Shown here: one piece after another, positions 1 to 8,357 of the stretch
How positions within the stretch are numbered: position 1 is the stretch's first letter
Layout: each line of letters begins with the position of its first letter
Origin: Rubrivivax gelatinosus IL144
Lineage (GTDB): Bacteria > Pseudomonadota > Gammaproteobacteria > Burkholderiales > Burkholderiaceae_C
Assembly (NCBI RefSeq): GCF_000284255.1
Contig: NC_017075.1
Coordinates: 3,100,001-3,164,000, forward strand
Direction of reading: 5' to 3'
DNA: 64,000 nucleotides
Made by a program: the position numbers and the translations under genes
Notes under the pieces: model-generated
Database searches by the model: none
What the model saw: the letters and a program-made list of their open reading frames with translations, nothing else
Told to the model about the DNA's origin: nothing

Positions 1-1106
1 CCGGCCGGCGCTGGACGCCGCTGCAGACGATCGAGCGCCTGAAGCCCGCAGCCCAGGCCGCGGGCCTGTGGAACCTGTTCCTGCCCGAGAGCGAGTACGG
101 CGCCGGGCTGACGAACTCCGAGTACGCGCCGCTGGCCGAGATCATGGGCCGCGTGCCCTGGGCCAGCGAGGTCTTCAACTGCTCGGCGCCGGACACCGGC
201 AACATGGAAGTGCTGGTGCGCTACGGCACGCCCGAGCAGAAGCGCCAGTGGCTGGAACCGCTGCTGCGCGGCGAGATCCGCAGCGGCTTCGCGATGACCG
301 AGCCGGCCGTCGCCTCGTCGGACGCGACCAACATCGAAGCGCGCATCGAACGCGACGGCGACGACTACGTCGTCAACGGCCGCAAGTGGTGGACCAGCGG
401 CGCCGGCGACCCGCGCTGCAAGGTCCTGATCTTCATGGGCAAGACCGACCCGCAGGCGGCGAAACACGCCCAGCAGTCGATGATCCTGGTGCCGATGGAC
501 GCGCCGGGCGTCACGGTGCTGCGGCCGCTGGGCGTCTTCGGCTACGACGACGCGCCGCACGGCCACATGGAGGTCGACTTCGTCGACGTGCGCGTGCCGG
601 CGGCCAACCTGCTGCTCGGCGAAGGCCGCGGCTTCGAGATCGCCCAAGGGCGGCTGGGCCCGGGCCGCATCCACCACTGCATGCGCCTGATCGGCCTGGC
701 CGAACGGGCGCTGGAGCTGATGTGCCGGCGGGCGCTGGCGCGCAGCGCCTTCGGCCGCACGATCGCGCAGCAGACCGTCACCCAGGAGCGCATCGCCGAG
801 GCGCGCTGCCGCATCGAGCAGGCGCGGCTGCTGACGCTGAAGGCGGCGTGGATGATGGACACCGTCGGCAACAAGGCGGCCAAGGCCGAGATCGCGATGA
901 TCAAGGTCGTCGCGCCGACGATGGCCGGCCAGGTGATCGACTGGGCGATCCAGGCCCACGGCGGCGCCGGGGTCTGCGACGACTTCCCGCTGGCCTACGC
1001 CTGGGCCAACGCACGCACGCTGCGTTTCGCCGACGGGCCCGACGAGGTGCACCGCAACGCCATCGCGAAGATCGAACTCGGGCGCTGGGCGCCGCGTCAG
1101 GGCTGA
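1..1106 (+). CDS. Acyl-CoA dehydrogenase, 5' end outside the window
   Basis: FAD-dependent alpha,beta-dehydrogenation of an acyl-CoA, feeding electrons to ETF. The frame is open from base 3, and in-frame coding with family-like residues ([20 protein letters not shown]) precedes the first internal ATG at 144, so the gene begins upstream. About 367 residues are visible. The beta-domain segment [19 protein letters not shown] and the C-terminal [16 protein letters not shown] are typical of the ACAD10/11-like subgroup. Substrate chain length cannot be read. Its stop overlaps by 10 bp the end of the convergent gene that follows. Family assignment is firm. Confidence 0.93.
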   Translation, partial: GRRWTPLQTIERLKPAAQAAGLWNLFLPESEYGAGLTNSEYAPLAEIMGRVPWASEVFNCSAPDTGNMEVLVRYGTPEQKRQWLEPLLRGEIRSGFAMTEPAVASSDATNIEARIERDGDDYVVNGRKWWTSGAGDPRCKVLIFMGKTDPQAAKHAQQSMILVPMDAPGVTVLRPLGVFGYDDAPHGHMEVDFVDVRVPAANLLLGEGRGFEIAQGRLGPGRIHHCMRLIGLAERALELMCRRALARSAFGRTIAQQTVTQERIAEARCRIEQARLLTLKAAWMMDTVGNKAAKAEIAMIKVVAPTMAGQVIDWAIQAHGGAGVCDDFPLAYAWANARTLRFADGPDEVHRNAIAKIELGRWAPRQG

Positions 1107-1795
1107 GGCGGCCGCGGCGCGACCATCGCCTCGGCGCCGAAGATCTCGACGCCGGCGCGCTGAGCCTCGTGCACCGCGACCTCGAACAGCGCCAGCCAGG
1201 CTTCGAGCGCGGCGTTGTCGGGATCGGACTGGGCCACGCGCAGCGTCAGCCGGCCGCGCGCGGCCATCAGCACGAAGGGCGTGTCGCCGCCGGGCGCGGC
1301 GGCCAGGCGCTCGCCCAGCGGGCCGGCCAGCCACTGCATCAGCCAGGGCTTGGCGCTGGCCATCGCGACGTAGTGCTCGCGCAGATCGCCGAGCTCGAGC
1401 CCGGTCAGGCGCGGGAACATCACCAGCCAGCGCATCTCGGGCGGCGTCTGGTCGTCGATGCGCGTCTGCACGCCTTCGACGTACTGGTCGAAGACCTGCT
1501 TCTCCAGCCGCTGCTGCAGCTCGCGGCCCATCACCAGCGCCTGCAGGTCGGGCGGCAGGCCGCATTCGGAGCGCAGGCGCAGTTCGGCGCCGACGATGTA
1601 CGGCCGCTGCGACGGGCCCCACTCCAGCCGCCAGGGCCGCTTGCCGCGGAAACGCCCTTCGACGACGAAACCGTCGTGGTCACGCACGCCGCGGAAGGCC
1701 CACTGGCGCGTCTCCGCCCAGGTCGACACGGCGTCCCAGCGGCGGGATCCGGACGACGAGCGCGAGGTGAACAGACGTTTCAGGCCTTCCAGCAT
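1097..1795 (-). CDS. Conserved hypothetical protein, 232 aa
   Basis: Not recognised. It is a soluble-looking 232-residue protein with no signal peptide or membrane helix, rich in Trp and Arg in the first half ([38 protein letters not shown]). Aromatic-rich beta-strand-like segments are followed by helical C-terminal sequence. Codon use matches its neighbours, which supports a real gene. It is convergent with the acyl-CoA dehydrogenase and divergent from the GST at 1848, with 52 bp between starts. No strong Shine-Dalgarno is visible before the ATG at 1795. No function is proposed. Confidence 0.7.
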   Translation of the reverse strand: MLEGLKRLFTSRSSSGSRRWDAVSTWAETRQWAFRGVRDHDGFVVEGRFRGKRPWRLEWGPSQRPYIVGAELRLRSECGLPPDLQALVMGRELQQRLEKQVFDQYVEGVQTRIDDQTPPEMRWLVMFPRLTGLELGDLREHYVAMASAKPWLMQWLAGPLGERLAAAPGGDTPFVLMAARGRLTLRVAQSDPDNAALEAWLALFEVAVHEAQRAGVEIFGAEAMVAPRPPQP

Positions 1796-1847
1796 GTCTT
1801 AGAGTCCGCACGAGGCGGCCGACGGTCCGGCCGCGACGGGGGACGGG

Positions 1848-2540
1848 ATGATCGAAGTGTATTCGTGGGCCACACCCAACGGGCACAAGGTGCACGTGAT
1901 GCTGGAGGAGTGCGGCCTGCCCTACCGCGTGCACGCGGTGGACATCGGCGCCGGCGAGCAGTTCGCGCCGGAGTTCCTGGCGATCAGCCCGAACAACAAG
2001 ATCCCGGCGATCGTCGACCCCGACGGGCCCGACGGCCAGCCGATCTCGCTGTTCGAGTCGGGCGCGATCCTGCTGTACCTGGCGGGCAAGACGGGGCGCT
2101 TCCTGCCCGCCAGCGTGCGCGGCAAGTACGAGACGCTGGAGTGGCTGATGTTCCAGATGGGCGGCGTCGGCCCGATGCTCGGCCAGGCGCACCACTTCCG
2201 CATCTACGCGCCGGAGAAGATCGCCTACGCCGTCGATCGCTACACCAACGAGGCCAAACGCCTGTACGGCGTGATGAACCGCAAGCTGGCCAAGACGCGC
2301 TACATCGCCGGCGACGAGTACACGATCGCCGACATCGCGATCTTCCCCTGGCTGCGCAGCTGGAAGAACCAGGGAATCGACTGGAACGACTACCCGCACC
2401 TCAAGGGCTGGTTCGACGAGATCGGCGCCCGCCCGGCGGTGCAGCGCGGCTGCGAGGTGCTGGCCGACCGGCGCAAGCCGATCACCGACGACAAGTCGCG
2501 CGAGATGCTGTTCGGCGCGACGCAGTACCGGCAGCGCTGA
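1848..2540 (+). CDS. Glutathione S-transferase, YfcG/Nu-class-like
   Basis: Cytosolic GST-fold protein of 230 residues. The N-terminal thioredoxin-like domain (about 1-85) contains SWATPNGHKVHVMLEE, the cis-Pro strand NNKIPAIVDPDG and the glutathione-binding ESGAILLYLAGKTG. The C-terminal all-helical domain follows, with IAGDEYTIADIAIFPWL. The TPNG motif and overall length match YfcG/YghU-type Nu-class enzymes, which act as disulfide-bond reductases using bound glutathione. The exact substrate is unknown. A G-rich ribosome site (GGGGAC) precedes the ATG. It is a single gene followed by a palindromic terminator candidate. Confidence 0.9.
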   Translation: MIEVYSWATPNGHKVHVMLEECGLPYRVHAVDIGAGEQFAPEFLAISPNNKIPAIVDPDGPDGQPISLFESGAILLYLAGKTGRFLPASVRGKYETLEWLMFQMGGVGPMLGQAHHFRIYAPEKIAYAVDRYTNEAKRLYGVMNRKLAKTRYIAGDEYTIADIAIFPWLRSWKNQGIDWNDYPHLKGWFDEIGARPAVQRGCEVLADRRKPITDDKSREMLFGATQYRQR

Positions 2541-2546
2541 TACGAC

Positions 2547-2572
2547 GACGGCCGCCCCGCGGGGCGGCCGTC
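2547..2572. terminator. Perfect 26-bp palindrome between convergent genes
   Basis: Two 13-base arms (GACGGCCGCCCCG and its reverse complement) abut without a spacer, 7 bp after the GST stop and 25 bp before the end of the receptor gene on the other strand. The RNA would fold into a very GC-rich hairpin on either strand. There is no T-tract, so a bidirectional or Rho-assisted terminator is inferred from position and structure. Confidence 0.5.
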
Positions 2573-2597
2573 GCAGCCGGCTTGCGGCGTCAGGACA

Positions 2598-3386
2598 TCA
2601 GAACGCCGGCACCACGGCGCCCTTGTACTTGTCCTGGATGAACTTCTTCACCTCGGGCGAGTGCAGCGCGGCGACGAGCTTCTTGATCGCCGGAGCGTTG
2701 GCGTTGTCCGGCCGTGCGGCGACGAAGTTGGCGTACGGCGAATCGGCGCCTTCGATGAACAGCGCGTCCTTCGTCGGCACCAGCTTGGCTTCGAGCGCGT
2801 AGTTGGTGTTGATCAGCGCGAGGTCGACGTCGTCCAGCGCGCGCGGCAGCTGCGCCGCCTCGAGCTCGCGGAACACCAGCTTCTTCGGGTTGGCCGTCAC
2901 GTCCTTGGCGGTGGCCAGGATGTTGGACGGGTCCTTCAGCTGGATCAGGCCCTGCTTCTGCAGCAGCACCAGCGCGCGGCCCGAGTTCGACGGGTCGTTG
3001 GGGATCGCCACCGTGGCGCCGTCGCGCAGCTCGGCGATCTTCCTGATCTTCTTCGAGTAGGCGCCGAAGGGCTCGACGTGCACCTTGCCGTCGGCCACCG
3101 GCACGATGTGCGTCTTGCGGTCCTTGTTGAAGCTGTCGAGATACGGCTTGTGCTGGAAGTAGTTGGCGTCGAGCTGCTTCTCCTCGACGGCCAGGTTGGG
3201 CTGCACGTAGTCGGTGAAGACCTTGACCTGCAGGTCCACGCCCTGCTTTTTCAGCACGGGCTTCACGAATTCGAGGATCTCGGCGTGCGGCACCGGCGAG
3301 GCGGCGATCTTCAGCACCTCGTCGGCCTGGGCGGCAAACGGCAGCACGGCGACGACCAGCGCCGACAGCGCGTGTTTGAACGACAT
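2598..3386 (-). CDS. MetQ/NlpA-family ABC transporter substrate-binding protein
   Basis: Periplasmic receptor of 262 residues for D/L-methionine or a related amino acid. A signal peptide with AAQADE cleavage, no lipobox Cys, is followed by LKIAASPVPHAEILEFVKP. The family core YVQPNLAVEEKQLDANYFQH and the ligand-pocket segment PNDPSNSGRALVLLQKQGLI are present. The start at 3386 is chosen because AAGGA lies just upstream; a start at 3434 would add 16 non-family residues. No MetN ATPase or MetI permease is in the window, so it is an orphan receptor here. Ligand identity is inferred from family only. Confidence 0.9.
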   Translation of the reverse strand: MSFKHALSALVVAVLPFAAQADEVLKIAASPVPHAEILEFVKPVLKKQGVDLQVKVFTDYVQPNLAVEEKQLDANYFQHKPYLDSFNKDRKTHIVPVADGKVHVEPFGAYSKKIRKIAELRDGATVAIPNDPSNSGRALVLLQKQGLIQLKDPSNILATAKDVTANPKKLVFRELEAAQLPRALDDVDLALINTNYALEAKLVPTKDALFIEGADSPYANFVAARPDNANAPAIKKLVAALHSPEVKKFIQDKYKGAVVPAF

Positions 3387-3528
3387 TTCTTTTCCTTGGG
3401 AAGCGGTTGAACGGACACCGCGGTCGGCGACCACGGCATGCGTCCAGGCTACCCAGCGCCGCTTATCCGGTGAACGGACGTTTGGCTGTTTGAAAACTCG
3501 CTTCCCGCATGACGCGGGAGGCCGCCGC

Positions 3529-3828
3529 TCAAACCTCGAGGTCGAGCAGGCTGGCGGTCATCGCGTCCTGCGCGCGGAAGGCCATCAGGTTGGCGCCGAA
3601 AGCGTGCTGCGCCTCGATCATGCCGACGGTGTCGGCTTCCAGCGCGTTGCCCGCCTCGGGCATTTGCGCGATCGAGACCGTGACGCCGGCGGGCTGGGCC
3701 GTGGCAGCCTGCGCGACCTGGCGGCGAAAGCCTTCGGTCTGCAGGTTGGCGACGTTGTGCCCCGCGACGTCCAGACGGGTCTGGGCGGCGTTCAGGCCGG
3801 AGAGGCTGGCGGAGGCGGCGGGTGTCAC
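3529..3828 (-). CDS. Lone flagellar basal-body rod-like protein
   Basis: A 99-residue protein whose N-terminus (SLSGLNAAQTRLDVAGHNVA followed by NLQTEGFRR) is the N-terminal motif of FlgB/FlgC/FlgG rod and hook proteins. Its C-terminus (VGMIEAQHAFGANLMAFRAQ) resembles the C-terminal helix of those proteins. The central domain is missing, so only the two helices that pair in rod assembly remain. It starts with GTG. No other flagellar gene is nearby. It may be a FlgC-like paralogue or a reduced relic; codon use looks healthy, so it is annotated as intact. Confidence 0.7.
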   Translation of the reverse strand: MTPAASASLSGLNAAQTRLDVAGHNVANLQTEGFRRQVAQAATAQPAGVTVSIAQMPEAGNALEADTVGMIEAQHAFGANLMAFRAQDAMTASLLDLEV

Positions 3829-3922
3829 GGGGTCGGCGCGGCGAGGAACGGCGCCGCGATCATCGCCCGGATCGCCCCCGGCGCGGGAGCGCCGAACGCG
3901 ACGCTGTTCACGCCAGCCCGGC

Positions 3923-5995
3923 TCAGAACGCCGTGCGCAGCGTCACGCGCAGCGTGCGCGGCTCGGCCGGGTGCACGTGCTTGTCGGCCACCGGCGCGCT
4001 CTCGCCCGGCAGCTGCGACTCGTACCAGTACTCGATGTCGTTGACCTTGCGGTCGAAGAGATTGAAGACGTCCAGCGTCAGCTCGGTCCTGGCGCCCAGC
4101 TTGCGGCCGATGCGCAGGTTGGTCGTCAGCGATGCCGCCGAGCGCACACTGTTGTCTTCCACCAGCGCGCCGCTGCCCAGGTAGCGCCACTGCAGGCTGG
4201 CCGACCAGGGCCCGAGTTCGCGCGCCGTGACGGCCAGCGAGGCCACCTTGTCGACCGCGTTCGGGATGCGGTCGCCAGCCGGGTCGTCGTCGGAGAAACG
4301 GGCGTGCGTCCAGGCCAGGTCGGCGTCGACCAGCAGCCAGGGCCGCGGCGCCCAGCGGTTGTTCCACTCGACGCCGCGGCGCTTGCTCGGGCGGTTGGCC
4401 TCGGTGGCGCCGGCGTCGCCGACGTAGACGAGCTCGGAGTCGAAGTCCAGCGTCCACAGCGCCAGCGAGCTCTGCAGCCCCGGGATCCACTCGGTGCGCG
4501 CGCCGAGTTCGTAGCCGCGTGCGGCCACCAGCCCGGGCGCCGGGTCGACGGCGGCCGTCGCGCCGCGCGCGTCGTTGCTGTGGAAGCCGCGCCCGGCGTT
4601 GACGAAGAACTCGGTCTTCGCCCAGGGGCCGAGGATCAGCGACAGCTTGGGCGACACCAGGTGGTCCTTGGCCGAACCCGAGTTGGCGTCGTCGCTCAAG
4701 CCGTCGACGTCGAAATGCACGCGGTCGGCACGCAGGCCGACGACGCTGCGCAGCCAGGGCGTCCATTCCAGCGTCGTCTGGCCGTAGACCCCGGCCATCG
4801 TCTCGCGCACGCGGTCCTCGCGTGTCGTGCCGGTGATGCGCCGGGCCTCGGTCTCGAACAGGCCGACGCGGATGCGGTCGTGGCGCAGCTGGGCGCCGAA
4901 CTCGGTCTTCGCCGGCAGGCCGGCCAGCATGTGGTCGAAGGCGTGGCGCACGGCGACGCCATAGATGCTGCGATCGTCCTGCTGCGAGAACTGGTCGCCC
5001 TGCTGCGGGCGCTCCAGCGCATAGGTGAAGTTGGAATAGAGCTTCAGGCCGTAGTCGATCGCGTAGGCCGAGAGCTCGGTGGACGCGCCGTCGCCGCGCC
5101 AGTGCCATTCGCCCGACAGGCTCGTGCGGTGGGTGCTGCCGCCGTCGCTCGGGTCCAGCGAGTCGAAACGGCCGAAAGGCTTGCCGTCGAGGCTGCCGCC
5201 CTTGATCAGGCGCTCGGGGATCTGGTCGGTGGCATCCCAGCGCGCGTCGTAGGCCATCAGGCTGGTGCTCCAGCCGGCGGCGCGGGTGCCGGCCGACAGC
5301 GTCAGCACCGCGTTGCTCTTGCGCAGATGCTCGGGCACGGTCCAGGGGCCGTCGTTGTGCATCAGCTCCACGGCGCCGAGCAGGCGCAGGTCTTCGCCCA
5401 GCACCGTGGAGCCGCCACCGACCAGGCGCTGGTAGTCGCGCTCGCCCAGCGTCAGCGCCGCGAAGGGTTCGTCCAGCGTCTGGCGGTAGACGATGTCGGC
5501 CGAGCCCGCGGCCGAGAAGTCGCCGTTGCGCGCGAAGTACGGGCCTTTGCGGTACTCGATGCGGTCGACGAGTTCGGGGATCAGGAAGTTGAGGTCCGAA
5601 TAACCCTGGCCGTGGCCGTGCGAGGGCATGTTGACCGGCATGCCGGCGACGCTGGTCGCGAAGTCGGTGCCGTGGTCGAGGTTGAAGCCGCGCAGGAAGT
5701 ACTGGTTGGCCTTCCCGTCGCCCGAGTGCTGGGTGACGATGACGCCGGGCACGAACTCCAGCACCTCGCCCGGGCGCAGCGCCGGCCGGCTCTGCAGCAG
5801 TTCGGCGCGGATCGTGCCTTGCGAGGCGGCGTCGGACGTGCCGACGGCGTTGTCGTAATGGCGGCCGGTGATTTCGATGCGCTCCGCGGCGCCGCCGGTG
5901 GGCTCGGCGCTGGCATCGGTCTGGGTCTGGGCGACGGCGGCGCCGGACAGCAGCACGGCCAGGGCGATCGGGGTGTGGCGCAGCGCGGAGTTCAT
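3923..5995 (-). CDS. TonB-dependent outer-membrane receptor, probably nickel uptake
   Basis: An outer-membrane gated channel of 690 residues. A signal peptide (ALAVLLSGAAVAQ) is followed by the TonB-box/plug region (IEITGRHYDNAVG, VLEFVPGVIVTQHSGDGKA, FLRGFNLDHGTDF). A 22-strand-type barrel follows and ends in a terminal Phe. The start at 5995 is chosen because the longest frame (from 6052) would run into an operator at 6028-6054 and would place residues ahead of the signal peptide. The gene lies directly downstream of a NiCoT permease and carries a NikR-like box in front. Nickel or a nickel chelate is therefore the inferred cargo; receptor sequence alone would not show this. Confidence 0.88.
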   Translation of the reverse strand: MNSALRHTPIALAVLLSGAAVAQTQTDASAEPTGGAAERIEITGRHYDNAVGTSDAASQGTIRAELLQSRPALRPGEVLEFVPGVIVTQHSGDGKANQYFLRGFNLDHGTDFATSVAGMPVNMPSHGHGQGYSDLNFLIPELVDRIEYRKGPYFARNGDFSAAGSADIVYRQTLDEPFAALTLGERDYQRLVGGGSTVLGEDLRLLGAVELMHNDGPWTVPEHLRKSNAVLTLSAGTRAAGWSTSLMAYDARWDATDQIPERLIKGGSLDGKPFGRFDSLDPSDGGSTHRTSLSGEWHWRGDGASTELSAYAIDYGLKLYSNFTYALERPQQGDQFSQQDDRSIYGVAVRHAFDHMLAGLPAKTEFGAQLRHDRIRVGLFETEARRITGTTREDRVRETMAGVYGQTTLEWTPWLRSVVGLRADRVHFDVDGLSDDANSGSAKDHLVSPKLSLILGPWAKTEFFVNAGRGFHSNDARGATAAVDPAPGLVAARGYELGARTEWIPGLQSSLALWTLDFDSELVYVGDAGATEANRPSKRRGVEWNNRWAPRPWLLVDADLAWTHARFSDDDPAGDRIPNAVDKVASLAVTARELGPWSASLQWRYLGSGALVEDNSVRSAASLTTNLRIGRKLGARTELTLDVFNLFDRKVNDIEYWYESQLPGESAPVADKHVHPAEPRTLRVTLRTAF

Positions 5996-6027
5996 GCGCG
6001 GCATGCTGGGTCGGGCCGGTGTCATGC

Positions 6028-6054
6028 GTATGAAACTTGTTGGGTTCTTCATAC
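6028..6054 (-). promoter_or_regulatory. NikR operator candidate for the TonB receptor
   Basis: Inverted repeat GTATGA-N15-TCATAC, 33-59 bp before the chosen start of the receptor gene. The half-sites equal those of the known proteobacterial NikR consensus. The same half-sites with the same 15-base spacer occur again at 6945-6971, and nikR is 1 kb away. Confidence 0.75.
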
Positions 6055-6094
6055 CCGCGGATGCGGGTGGGCTCAGGAAGCGAAGGTGCGCCGC

Positions 6095-6928
6095 TCAGCG
6101 CAGTGCGGGGGCGGGACGCAGGCGCGCGGCGCCGGCGCAGGCGGCCAGATAGGCGAGCGCGATGGCGGTGATGACCGCCAGGCCGACGAACAGCTCCTTG
6201 CCTTCGAGCCAGCCGTCGACCCAGGACGAGGCGAAACGCGCCACGCCCAGCGACGCGACGAGCAGGCTGACGCCGGCCACGGCCAGCGTCATCGTGCGCG
6301 AGGCGACGACGGCCAGGCGGTCGGTGCGGCCGATCAGCCGCGAGATCCACCAGCCGTTGGCGCCGTCGGCCAGCAGCATGCCGAGCACGAACAGCGCGCC
6401 CAGCAGCGCGGCGTTGGCGACGCCGCCGTAGTGCATCGCCGTCACGGCGAACAGCGCCGACTGGCTCAGCGTGTCGAAGGACAGCGCGAACAGCATGCCG
6501 ACACCCATCACCGACAGCGGCCCGGCGGCGCCGCCGCGGCCGCCGAGCAGGCGTTCGACCAGCCGCCCGCGCACGCCGACCAGCGCCACCGGCGCGTCGG
6601 CCGGCGCCGCCCAGACGGCGCGCAGGTTGACGATGCCGACCAGCGTCAGGAAGGCGATCGAGATCAGGCCGCCCAGCGCCTCGAACCAGCCCGGCGGCAC
6701 CCAGCGGCTGCCGAGCGCGCCGACGGCCAGCGCGATGGCCATCACGACGAGGCCGTGGCCGAGCGAGAACAGCGCGCCGCACCAGCGTGCATGCGCCCGG
6801 CCGCTGCGCGAGCCGATGCGCGTCAGGCCGTCGATGGCCGCCAGGTGGTCGGCGTCCAGCCCGTGGCGCATGCCGAGCAGGAACACCACGGCGCACAGGG
6901 CGCTCCAGTCGGCGGGCAGGTCGTGCAT
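6095..6928 (-). CDS. NiCoT-family nickel/cobalt permease
   Basis: Integral inner-membrane protein of 277 residues that takes up Ni2+ (or Co2+) using the membrane potential. The signature H-x4-D-H motif is present as RHGLDADHL (H22, D27, H28) in the second helix region. A second conserved segment, MLFALSFDTLSQSALFAV, contains the family's FDT. Hydropathy suggests seven or eight helices. It is shorter than HoxN/NixA (about 330-350 residues). The start at 6928 is used because upstream codons fall inside the NikR box. Order is nikR, box, permease, TonB receptor on one strand; NikR would repress it when nickel is plentiful. Confidence 0.88.
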   Translation of the reverse strand: MHDLPADWSALCAVVFLLGMRHGLDADHLAAIDGLTRIGSRSGRAHARWCGALFSLGHGLVVMAIALAVGALGSRWVPPGWFEALGGLISIAFLTLVGIVNLRAVWAAPADAPVALVGVRGRLVERLLGGRGGAAGPLSVMGVGMLFALSFDTLSQSALFAVTAMHYGGVANAALLGALFVLGMLLADGANGWWISRLIGRTDRLAVVASRTMTLAVAGVSLLVASLGVARFASSWVDGWLEGKELFVGLAVITAIALAYLAACAGAARLRPAPALR

Positions 6929-6940
6929 CGGAGACGGCGG

Positions 6941-6975
6941 ACTTGTATGAAGATTTGTTCGATTCTCATACAAGT
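6941..6975 (-). promoter_or_regulatory. NikR operator candidate for the NiCoT permease
   Basis: Ten-base inverted repeat ACTTGTATGA / TCATACAAGT separated by 15 bases; the core GTATGA-N15-TCATAC spans 6945-6971. It lies 13 bp before the permease start at 6928 and after the nikR stop, so the permease can be repressed independently of nikR itself. Confidence 0.8.
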
Positions 6976-7016
6976 TCCGTGCCCGTTCGCCCGTCGGCGA
7001 GCGGCCGCACGGCCGT

Positions 7017-7505
7017 TCAACCGGCGCGTGGGGTGCGGCGGGCCCGGCGCGACGCCGGCGGCGCCGTCGCCGGCTCGAGATGGTCGTGGCCGTGCGCGCT
7101 GTGCGCCGTCATCGGCACGAGGTGCAGCTTGCCGTGGCTGACGCCGGGCTGGGCGATCACCGACTCGGCGAAGGCGCGCACCGCGTCGGTGCGGCCGCGC
7201 AGGATCACGGTCTCGATGCAGTGGTCGTGGTCGAGGTGGGCGTGGGTCGTCGCCACCGTCAGCTCGTGGTGCTCGTGCTGCAGGTCGGTGAGGCGCATCG
7301 CCAGCTGGCGCTGGTGGTGGTTGTAGACGTAGCTGAGCGTGGCGACGCAGGGCTGGCCGGGCTGCTCGCGCAGCCGCACCTGGCTCAGGTCCTGGCGCAG
7401 CAGGTCGCGAAAGGCCTCGGACCGGTTCTCGTAGCCGCGCGAGCGCACCAGCGCCTCGAAGGCCTCGGCCAGTTCGTCGTCGAGCGACATCGTCAAGCGC
7501 TTCAT
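7017..7505 (-). CDS. nikR: Nickel-responsive transcriptional regulator NikR
   Basis: A 162-residue repressor. The N-terminal ribbon-helix-helix (about 1-48, MKRLTMSLDDELAEAFEALV) binds operator DNA, and the C-terminal ACT-like domain binds nickel. The high-affinity nickel ligands known from E. coli (H76, H87, H89, C95) are all present with a +1 offset: H77, H88, H90 and C96. The start at 7505 aligns with E. coli NikR; an upstream start at 7580 would add 25 unrelated residues. Unusual is a C-terminal extension of about 30 residues containing HSAHGHDH. It heads the nickel module. No NikR box was seen in front of nikR. Confidence 0.95.
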   Translation of the reverse strand: MKRLTMSLDDELAEAFEALVRSRGYENRSEAFRDLLRQDLSQVRLREQPGQPCVATLSYVYNHHQRQLAMRLTDLQHEHHELTVATTHAHLDHDHCIETVILRGRTDAVRAFAESVIAQPGVSHGKLHLVPMTAHSAHGHDHLEPATAPPASRRARRTPRAG

Positions 7506-7699
7506 CGCCGGGACTCTAGCGCCTTGGCAGGCGCCAGGGCGAGGAGCGAACCGCTGCTGACCTCGTTCGCAGCGGCTCACGAGCGCCGCACATCCGAGAT
7601 CGCGCTTACCGGCGGTTGCCGCCGCGGGGCCCGAATCGCGTGGTGCCCGGGCCCCCGGGCGCTGCCTAGGCTCGGTGCTCCAACCTTGAAGGAGACGAC

Positions 7700-8353
7700 A
7701 TGAACCGCAGCTCGCGACTCGCCGCCGCCCTGCTCGCCGCCACGGCTCCGGCCATGGCCCTGGCGCTCGACGGCATCACCGACCGGCCGGGCGACTTCCT
7801 GTCGACCTTCGCCGGCAGCGCCGCCAGCACCGATCTCGACGTGATCTCGGCGACCGTGCTCTACGACCCGGGCGCCGACCTCTTCAAGCTGACCAGCACC
7901 TTCTCCGGCGACGTCGGCCTGACCGCCTCGGCGCTCTACGTCTGGGGCGTCAACCGCGGCGCCGGCACCGCCGGATTCGCGGCCCAGGGCATCGACGGCG
8001 TGCGCTTCGACCGCGTCGTGCTGCTGCGCCCCGACGGCAGCGGCAGCGTCGCCGGCGTCGGTGCCCTGGCCGACGGCTCGGTGACGGTGAGCGGCGCGAC
8101 GATCACCGCCCTCGTGCCGGGCGCGCTGCTGGAGTCCACCGGCTTCGCCAAGCGCGACTACACCTGGAACCTGTGGCCGCGTGACGCCAGCTTCAGCGGC
8201 TTCGCCGCGATCTCCGATTTCGCGCCCGACAACGCCAACTTCACGACGACGATCGGCATCGTGCCCGAGCCCGGCTCGATGGCGATGATGCTGGCCGGGC
8301 TGGTGCTGCTGGGCGGCGGCGCGCTGCGCCGCGGCGCCGTGCCGCGGGGCTGA
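7700..8353 (+). CDS. PEP-CTERM sorting-domain protein
   Basis: Exported protein of 217 residues with an N-terminal signal peptide (LLAATAPAMALA). A beta-rich, Ala/Gly/Thr-rich body of unknown function follows. The C-terminal sorting signal is VPEPGSMAMMLAGLVLLGGG followed by an Arg-containing tail (ALRRGAVPRG). Such proteins are processed by exosortase EpsH/XrtA in bacteria with exopolysaccharide clusters; no exosortase gene is in this window. A strong ribosome site (AAGGAGACGAC) fixes the ATG. The gene is divergent from nikR and its stop is 4 bp from the end of the convergent VOC gene. Confidence 0.88.
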   Translation: MNRSSRLAAALLAATAPAMALALDGITDRPGDFLSTFAGSAASTDLDVISATVLYDPGADLFKLTSTFSGDVGLTASALYVWGVNRGAGTAGFAAQGIDGVRFDRVVLLRPDGSGSVAGVGALADGSVTVSGATITALVPGALLESTGFAKRDYTWNLWPRDASFSGFAAISDFAPDNANFTTTIGIVPEPGSMAMMLAGLVLLGGGALRRGAVPRG

Positions 8354-8357
8354 GGCT

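Noticed and set aside
68..2641. An 857-codon open frame running through the acyl-CoA dehydrogenase, hypothetical and GST genes
   Set aside because: Arg/Pro/Gly-rich translation with no family likeness; it is the off-frame image of genes whose own frames are clearly coding.
3509..7141. A 1210-codon plus-strand frame opposite the nickel module
   Set aside because: Antisense image of the TonB receptor, permease and nikR genes; it also lacks a ribosome site.
7640..7680. Possible sigma-54 promoter before the PEP-CTERM gene
   Set aside because: A GG-N10-GC pairing can be forced but TTGC and TGGCAC are absent; the stretch is mostly a CCCGGG-type GC palindrome.
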